Source: Acetothermia bacterium UBA7521
Lineage (GTDB): Bacteria; Bipolaricaulota; Bipolaricaulia; Bipolaricaulales; Bipolaricaulaceae
NCBI GenBank assembly: GCA_002479455.1
Contig: DLNB01000014.1
Span: 7,161 to 17,878, forward strand
Length of the DNA stretch: 10,718 nt
Direction of reading: 5' to 3'
Position numbers and translations under genes: made by a program. This document shows, one piece after another, positions 6,738 through 10,718 of the stretch. The number at the start of each line of letters is the position of its first letter. Positions within the stretch are counted from its first letter, which is position 1. A model generated the notes under the pieces. That model saw only the letters and a program-made list of their open reading frames with translations, did not search any database and was not told where the DNA came from.

Positions 6738-8879
6738 TTACTTCACGAGGAACTGCCACTTGTCCAGCGCGAACGGGTACTGCTCGAACCGCTTGAGCAC
6801 GATGATCTTCTCGACCGGGAACACCTCGTCGAGGTACATCGGGCCGCTGGCAACCCACAGGTGACCCATCTTCTCGTACCACGCCTTGAGGGCGGCGTAC
6901 TTCGCCTTCGCCTGGTCGGCGGTCACGTACTTGCCCAACGTCGGCGCGTACGGGACGTAGCCGGTGGCGATGCCCTGGTCGAGGTACTTGAGGAGGATCG
7001 GAAGCGACGGCCCCTTGGTGTAGTCCATCCACTCCACCTTGAGGAGCGCGGACTTGTCCTTGGAGAACGTCAGCTCCTTGTTCGCCTCGGCCTGGATGCC
7101 CAGGGCGAGCGTGTGCCAGAACCCCGGTCCCTGAGCGTAGTATGGCCACCAGGTGGTCACGGCCTGCTCGGCGTCGAGGGTGTACACGTCGGAGTAGGTC
7201 TCGATCACAAGCGGGTTCTCCGAGACGATCTTCACGCCGCGGAACGACGTGAGGAACGACTTGAGGGTGGAAACCGCAGCTTCATCGTAAATCGCGCTCT
7301 CCGGCTTGCCGCGGTCGAAGGTGAGGATGATGCTGAGGATGAAGTCGGCGAGGGTGATCTTGGAGCCGTCGTGCAACGGCACGTTGTACAGGCTCGCTGG
7401 GTAGTAGACGACGCTCTTCCGCTTCGCGGTGAGGCCGCCGGGGTGCTTCTCTCCCACGGTGATGAACTTCTGCGCCGCGGCGTCCCAGTCAATCCACGCA
7501 TCCGCCGGGACCTTGATCTCGTCCACGAACTTCAGCGTGCACCAGTCGTGCCCGGGGTTCGTCCCCACAGGAAGGCCCTTCAGAACCTCGATCGTGGCCT
7601 TCTCGAAGTGGAGCGGCCAGAGAAGCCCATCGCGGGTGTCCACGAGGTAGCTGTTCTCGCCGGTCGCCCGGATCGGGAACATGTCGTACACCCAGTTCGA
7701 CCCGGCGATCGGGTTCCACGGCTCGATGAGGAGGGTGGAGGTGGCGATCTTCATCGTCCCGCCCACCACCGGCTTGCCGTCCTGCTGGAACTGGGCGGTG
7801 TAGCCCCAGACCTGGGAACCGTACACGCCAGCCGCGAGGTCTGCGGCAACGGCGGTGTTTGCCCGCACTGGGGTGAACCCCTGCCGGTCCACGAGCCAGA
7901 TGATGTTCGCGTACTTGTTGGACAGCCAGAGCGCCTGCTCGAAGAGGACTGCGCGCTCGTCCATCGAGTTGTAGTCGCGGCGGGCGAGTTTGTCGCAGAC
8001 ATCGTCGAGCGTGGGGTCGGTCGTCGCGGTGGAGAGGGCCTGGAACAGAGGCCACGCGAGGACGCGGGTCGTGTAGAACTGGTTGAAGCCCGTGCCCTGG
8101 TCGCGGCTGACTGCGGTGGTGACCCATCCGCCGGTGTAGAGGTGCCACTGGCCCTCGAGCGGGTTGCTCGAGATCCACAGAGGCGAGAGCTCGGCGCTGC
8201 GGCCGTACTGACGAATGACGGAGAAGCCAAGCTTCTCCAGCTGGTCGGAGATGTAGTTGCCGATGAGCAGGCGCTCGTCCTCGTTCCGGATCAGGAACCG
8301 AAGCTCGATGACCTTGCCCTGGTAGGCCCACTTGCCGCCGACCTTCGTCGCCCCGAGCTTCGTCATCTCGGCGGTGATGATCGCTTCACCCTTGGCGAAG
8401 TTGTAGGCGTAGTAGTCCTCGAGGTCGGCCATGATGTGCGGATAGCGCTGAGATCCGTCCGGGAACGCCGCATTGAGATAGGAGTACTTGCCCGTGGCAA
8501 GCCCGCCCATGATCTCGTTGGCGATGTACTCGCGGTCGATGATCCAGTGCATCGCCTCGCGGATCGCCGGGACGCCGAACGGGTTCAGGCGGCCGTCGGT
8601 GAAGAACGGCTTGTCGCCGCTGTGGTTCATCGTCAGGTCGTTGAACGACCCGAACGAGGTGTAGGCTTTGAGGTCCGGGTTGGCGGCCACCTGGGCGAAC
8701 AGGGCGCGGTCGCTGATCGAGAACGCGTACATGTCGATGTCGCCCGCGGCCAGCTTGAGGACCGCGGCGCCCGTGTTCGGCTCCTGCGTAAGCACAACTT
8801 CATCCAGCCAGGCGCCCTGGCGGGCAAGGCCCGCGAACGCCATGGTCACCAACAACGCTGCTACGAGTAGCTTCTTCAT
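6738..8879 (-). CDS. Family 5 solute-binding protein with apparently permuted domain order
   Basis: This is the extracytoplasmic substrate-capture subunit of the importer; the ligand is probably a peptide but sugars cannot be excluded. The 713 residues begin with a signal peptide (MKKLLVAALLVTMAFAGLA) without a lipobox cysteine. Residues about 24-365 match, in order, what is normally the second half of DppA/OppA: LDEVVLTQEPNTGAAVLKL with GDIDMY, IREAMHWIIDREYI, the KLGF...GGW region and FTPVRAN. Residues about 371-713 match the normal first half: GGTMKIATS, SLYNVPLHDGSKITLADFI (usual form VxFHDGxPLTAEDV), NPLVIETYSD and ASGPMYL (usual GTGPF). AAGGAGG lies 7 bases before the ATG. It follows a small secreted protein gene by 65 bases. 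Confidence 0.9.
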   Translation of the reverse strand: MKKLLVAALLVTMAFAGLARQGAWLDEVVLTQEPNTGAAVLKLAAGDIDMYAFSISDRALFAQVAANPDLKAYTSFGSFNDLTMNHSGDKPFFTDGRLNPFGVPAIREAMHWIIDREYIANEIMGGLATGKYSYLNAAFPDGSQRYPHIMADLEDYYAYNFAKGEAIITAEMTKLGATKVGGKWAYQGKVIELRFLIRNEDERLLIGNYISDQLEKLGFSVIRQYGRSAELSPLWISSNPLEGQWHLYTGGWVTTAVSRDQGTGFNQFYTTRVLAWPLFQALSTATTDPTLDDVCDKLARRDYNSMDERAVLFEQALWLSNKYANIIWLVDRQGFTPVRANTAVAADLAAGVYGSQVWGYTAQFQQDGKPVVGGTMKIATSTLLIEPWNPIAGSNWVYDMFPIRATGENSYLVDTRDGLLWPLHFEKATIEVLKGLPVGTNPGHDWCTLKFVDEIKVPADAWIDWDAAAQKFITVGEKHPGGLTAKRKSVVYYPASLYNVPLHDGSKITLADFILSIILTFDRGKPESAIYDEAAVSTLKSFLTSFRGVKIVSENPLVIETYSDVYTLDAEQAVTTWWPYYAQGPGFWHTLALGIQAEANKELTFSKDKSALLKVEWMDYTKGPSLPILLKYLDQGIATGYVPYAPTLGKYVTADQAKAKYAALKAWYEKMGHLWVASGPMYLDEVFPVEKIIVLKRFEQYPFALDKWQFLVK

Positions 8880-8944
8880 CCTCTTTCCTCCTTACGTCCG
8901 CACTTCAGGTCTAATCTGCTTGGCACAGCCTACGTCGGCCCACT

Positions 8945-9337
8945 CTAGTAGATCGGCGGAGTGGTCAACACGAACCGAACCAGCTTCTCGCACTTGGCCT
9001 CGACGACCGGGCTGACGCCCGTCACGCTCAGCAGCAGGAAGCCGCCTGGCTTGAGCCCTGCGCCGGAGAGAACGACCTTCCACAGCGTGCCCGACCCGGT
9101 GATGGACTTCACGCCGGTGCCGTTGACGGCCGTGACGGCCAGTTTGGCCACGGGGACTTCGAATCGGATGTTGAACGTGGTGTGAGAAACCGGGGCGCTG
9201 TTCTGCACCCAGATCAAGTAGCCGCCGGCTACCGTGTTGTCCACCCGCGTCACAGGAAGTCCACCCTTCGGACACTGCGCTACCCCGAGCAGACCCACTA
9301 CGAGGACAAGCCCAACCAACACACCCAACTTACGCAT
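8945..9337 (-). CDS. Small secreted protein of unknown function, first gene of the importer operon
   Basis: This 130-residue protein has a long hydrophobic signal peptide (residues about 4-20). The VAQC at 19-22 has glutamine before the cysteine, so it is a poor lipobox, and signal peptidase I cleavage near AQ-C or QC-P is likelier. The mature part (about 108 residues) is rich in Val, Thr and Gly and predicted to be mostly beta strand (NIRFEVPVAKLAVTAVNG, LWKVVLSGAGLKPGGFLLLS), like a small immunoglobulin-type sandwich. Cys22 and Cys116 could form a disulfide. No family is recognised. ATG 9337 is chosen over TTG 9343 because of the ribosome-site spacing. It shares the operon with the solute-binding protein. 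Confidence 0.72.
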   Translation of the reverse strand: MRKLGVLVGLVLVVGLLGVAQCPKGGLPVTRVDNTVAGGYLIWVQNSAPVSHTTFNIRFEVPVAKLAVTAVNGTGVKSITGSGTLWKVVLSGAGLKPGGFLLLSVTGVSPVVEAKCEKLVRFVLTTPPIY

Positions 9338-9343
9338 CGACAA

Positions 9344-9352
9344 CCTCCTCCC
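9344..9352 (-). promoter_or_regulatory. Ribosome binding site that fixes the start of the small secreted protein
   Basis: The minus strand reads GGGAGGAGG, ending 6 bases before ATG 9337. The in-frame TTG at 9343 directly abuts this site and could not be used with it. Confidence 0.7.
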
Positions 9353-9429
9353 TTTGGTTCACGGGACTCGTTACAGATACTGGGAATGCAGACCGCTTGC
9401 TCCCTCATCTCACCCCCTCGCCTGGTAGA

Positions 9430-9440
9430 GTGGAATCCAC
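9430..9440. promoter_or_regulatory. Palindrome at the operon transcription start, candidate operator
   Basis: GTGGAATCCAC is a palindrome with 5-base arms around a central A. It covers the transcription start expected from the promoter boxes at 9445-9474. A repressor bound here would block initiation. The length is short enough for chance, so this is suggestive only. Confidence 0.35.
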
Positions 9441-9444
9441 AGGC

Positions 9445-9474
9445 ATGATACATAAGCTGACGGGTCCCTGTCAA
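9445..9474 (-). promoter_or_regulatory. Sigma-70-type promoter of the importer operon
   Basis: On the minus strand a perfect -35 TTGACA (9474-9469) is followed after 18 bases by TATCAT (9450-9445), five of six to TATAAT. Transcription should start near 9438 and give a leader of about 100 bases before ATG 9337. This is the best promoter in the window and heads the seven-gene operon. Confidence 0.7.
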
Positions 9475-9480
9475 CCAGGG
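9466..9480. promoter_or_regulatory. Inverted repeat overlapping the -35 box
   Basis: CCCTG (9466-9470) and CAGGG (9476-9480) are inverted arms with 5 bases between them and span the whole TTGACA. The element could be an operator. It also lies about 30 bases after the oxidoreductase gene stop, so a weak hairpin at that gene's 3' end is the other reading; no T-run follows. The adjoining CTCGGCCGAG (9481-9490) is a perfect 10-base palindrome. Confidence 0.35.
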
Positions 9481-9508
9481 CTCGGCCGAGCTGGGGATAC
9501 GTACGGGT

Positions 9509-10060
9509 TCAGGCGAGGACGGCCTGGGCTTCGGCGTATCCCCGCTCCAGCGCGGCGTGGTTCATCTCTACAAGGCGGCCCCGAGCCTTCGCCCCCAACT
9601 CGGCGGCCATCGCCGCCTTCACTGTGCCGAGCGGCAGGGTGCTCAGGGCGCGAACCACCGCGCCCAGGGCGACCATGTTCGCCACCCGAGGCTCACCCAG
9701 CTCGCGGGCGAGGTCGTTGGCGGGGAGGGGGACCGTTCGGAGATCGTTTCGGTGAGGTGTGTGGTCGACGAGGGAGCTGTTCACGATCACCGCTCCACCC
9801 TTCGCCACCCGTGGCTCGAACCGATCGAGGGACGGTCCGTTCATCGCCAGGACGACATCGGGGCTCTCGGCGATCGGCGAGCCGATCGGCTCGTCGGACA
9901 GGACGACGGTGCAATTGGCTGTGCCGCCGCGCATCTCGGGTCCGTACGACGGGAGCCAGGTCACCTCGAGGCCGGCGTCCATCGCCGCCCGGGCGAGGAT
10001 CTTCCCCGCGAGGAGCACCCCCTGACCGCCAAATCCAGCGAACACCACCGCTCGTTCCAT
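9509..10060 (-). CDS. korC: 2-oxoacid:ferredoxin oxidoreductase, gamma subunit
   Basis: This cytoplasmic subunit belongs to the thiamine-dependent, oxygen-sensitive enzymes that oxidise 2-oxoacids to acyl-CoA and CO2 with ferredoxin as acceptor. Its 183 residues are full length for the stand-alone gamma subunit (POR/KorC fold). Seen are the N-terminal glycine-rich GFGGQG (9-14), the hallmark SYGPEMRGGTANC (38-50) followed by SDEPIGSP, and VANMVALGAVV (127-137). The motif style is closest to 2-oxoglutarate or branched-chain 2-oxoacid types; the exact substrate cannot be decided from this subunit. AAGGGGGT precedes the ATG. Normally alpha and beta genes lie immediately upstream; here the repeat-flanked GxxExxY gene occupies that place, so the partners must be beyond the right edge or elsewhere. 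Confidence 0.9.
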   Translation of the reverse strand: MERAVVFAGFGGQGVLLAGKILARAAMDAGLEVTWLPSYGPEMRGGTANCTVVLSDEPIGSPIAESPDVVLAMNGPSLDRFEPRVAKGGAVIVNSSLVDHTPHRNDLRTVPLPANDLARELGEPRVANMVALGAVVRALSTLPLGTVKAAMAAELGAKARGRLVEMNHAALERGYAEAQAVLA

Positions 10061-10235
10061 CCCTACCCCCTTGTACGCCCATCTACCGCGGAGGCGCAGA
10101 AGACGCAGAGAACACCAGTTTTGGACGGGAATCTAAGCTCTACGCCGGTTGAACGCGCACCCCATGATCCATCTGCGGACTCCGTTGTGCTGCGGTGGAC
10201 TCGATGTACGCGGGATGAACACGTAGCTTGGGGCA
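10061..10235. other. Non-coding spacer between the oxidoreductase and GxxExxY genes
   Basis: Apart from the oxidoreductase ribosome site (about 10064-10072) and the repeat at 10083-10116, about 120 bases remain. They hold no credible coding frame, no RNA gene I can recognise and no T-run terminator. A diverged internal echo, TGCGGACTC (10172 onward) and TGCGGTGGACTC a short way on, is visible. Confidence 0.5.
10083..10116 (+). repeat. GCGCAGA-type repeat, left copy of an inverted pair
   Basis: The stretch starts CTACCGCGGAGGCGCAGA and continues with AGACGCAGAGAACACC. It consists of near-tandem units of about 9 bases (GGCGCAGAA, GACGCAGAG). The core AGGCGCAGA...CGCAGAG matches the inverted copy at 10676-10700 at nearly every position. 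Low-complexity repeats of this type (CRCAGAG units) are dispersed in many bacterial genomes; no coding role is evident. Confidence 0.65.
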
Positions 10236-10622
10236 TCACTGCTCCTCCAGGTCAAGCACGCAGCGCCGGATCCCGTCTCTCAGCACAGGGACGTTGAAGT
10301 TGATGATCAGGCCCACTCTCCACCCGCCCAGCCGAAGGTAGGTGAAGAGCTGTGCCTCGTGGATCGGCATCAGGCGATCCACTGCTTTGATCTCCACCAC
10401 GACCCGCCGATCCACGAGTAGGTCAACTCGGTATCCGCAGTTGAGCTGAACGTTCTTGTAGTTCAACGGGAGCGCCACCTGCCGCTCGAAGGGAAGCCCG
10501 TACAGCTCTAGTTCTCGGCACAGGCACTCCTCGTATGCCGACTCCAACAGGCCGGGCCCCAAGGCCTGGTGGACCTCGATCGCTGCACCGATGATCCGAC
10601 GGGTGAGCTCATTGACGCTCAC
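10236..10622 (-). CDS. GxxExxY protein, PD-(D/E)XK nuclease-like fold
   Basis: The protein has 128 residues from the chosen GTG start. The family-naming motif lies in GPGLLESAYEECL (Gly24, Glu27, Tyr30), preceded by the typical NELTRRIIGAAIEVHQALG. The nuclease-like core follows: Asp67 in YRVDLLV and Glu77-x-Lys79 in VVEIKAV, with Gln91 in HEAQLFTYL and the WRVGLIINFNVP strand, which agree with the restriction-endonuclease-type family. The biological role of these small proteins is not established. GTG 10622 is preferred because GGGAG lies about 4 bases upstream and family members begin near NELT; the GTG at 10667 would add 15 residues and has no ribosome site. It is enclosed by inverted repeats. 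Confidence 0.85.
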   Translation of the reverse strand: MSVNELTRRIIGAAIEVHQALGPGLLESAYEECLCRELELYGLPFERQVALPLNYKNVQLNCGYRVDLLVDRRVVVEIKAVDRLMPIHEAQLFTYLRLGGWRVGLIINFNVPVLRDGIRRCVLDLEEQ

Positions 10623-10675
10623 CTGACTCCCGCCGCACTGGCTACGGGAACGGGCGGGGTCACCCACGGGTTGAG

Positions 10676-10700
10676 GGTTCCTCTGCGCCCTCTGCGCCTT
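10676..10700 (-). repeat. GCGCAGA-type repeat, right copy of an inverted pair
   Basis: Read on the minus strand it is AAGGCGCAGAGGGCGCAGAG followed by GAACC, two tandem GGCGCAGAG units. It pairs with the left copy at 10083-10116 in opposite orientation and lies upstream of the GxxExxY start. Beyond it the window holds only 18 more bases with nothing recognisable. Confidence 0.65.
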
Positions 10701-10718
10701 GTATGTTAGGGGTGGCGA

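Larger units (their letters stand above)
10083..10700. mobile_element. Candidate repeat-bounded cassette carrying the GxxExxY gene
   Basis: Inverted copies of the same low-complexity repeat bound this 618-base stretch, and its only gene is the GxxExxY protein. A 7-base direct repeat, CCTTGTA, occurs just outside on the left (10069-10075) and at the right boundary (10697-10703), which might be a target duplication but could be chance. There is no transposase or integrase, so any movement would need outside enzymes or homologous recombination between repeats. Confidence 0.3.

Noticed and set aside
6861..8870. 669-codon open frame antisense to the solute-binding protein gene
   Set aside because: Its composition (runs of Arg, Gly, Val, Glu, His) is typical of the mirror of a GC-biased gene. 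It has no domain motifs, and the opposite strand encodes a clear binding protein with signal peptide and ribosome site.
9481..9490. CTCGGCCGAG palindrome as a terminator of the oxidoreductase gene
   Set aside because: A gapless palindrome of 10 bases leaves only a tiny stem and loop, and no T-run follows; an operator or chance is likelier.
10083..10116. CRISPR-like reading of the tandem GCGCAGA units
   Set aside because: The units are about 9 bases, directly adjacent and without unique spacers; no cas gene is present. No tRNA or rRNA gene was recognised anywhere in the window either.
10623..10667. Extended N-terminus of the GxxExxY protein from GTG 10667
   Set aside because: There is no ribosome site before it, and the extra 15 residues are polar and not typical of the family, which usually begins just before NELT.

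Overview
The window is GC-rich bacterial DNA with tightly packed genes, clear Shine-Dalgarno sites on most of them and strongly GC-biased third codon positions (hence many long antisense shadow frames). The gene set is amino-acid/peptide oriented: a urocanate hydratase, a complete peptide-type (family 5) ABC importer, and the gamma subunit of a ferredoxin-linked 2-oxoacid oxidoreductase. The last points to an anaerobe, possibly a thermophile. The solute-binding protein has a signal peptide but no lipobox cysteine, which would suit a diderm cell. A lineage such as Bipolaricaulota would fit, but this is a guess from gene content; nothing here fixes the phylum.

Layout. (1) At the left edge is the 5' end of a minus-strand secreted-protein gene, divergent from hutU (188-1888, plus), with 96 bp between them. 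The hutU start lacks a Shine-Dalgarno and lies where transcription would begin from a promoter-like pair, so the mRNA may be leaderless. (2) A seven-gene minus-strand operon runs from a good sigma-70-type promoter (9474-9445) down to 1943: small secreted protein, 713-aa solute-binding protein, hairpin, two permeases, two ATPases, small two-helix membrane protein. Genes after the hairpin are separated by 3-7 bp or overlap as ATGA. It converges on hutU. (3) Behind the operon promoter lies a lone 2-oxoacid:ferredoxin oxidoreductase gamma-subunit gene (9509-10060). Right behind that is a GxxExxY PD-(D/E)XK protein gene enclosed by an inverted pair of GCGCAGAG-type repeats (10083-10116 and 10676-10700). 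A related short repeat lies after hutU.

How the parts work together. The operon makes a complete importer: periplasmic capture, a two-permease channel and two ATPases, both with the C-terminal four-cysteine tail of the Opp/Dpp class. The hairpin after the solute-binding gene probably keeps its mRNA in excess. Urocanase and the 2-oxoacid oxidoreductase would handle amino acids and their keto acids downstream of uptake.

The most striking observation is that the solute-binding protein reads as a circular permutation of the DppA/OppA fold: the usual C-terminal half comes first and the usual N-terminal half second. Its partner DppC-type permease carries an extra ~190-residue extracytoplasmic region between its first and second membrane helices. 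Together they look like a distinct architectural class of importer.
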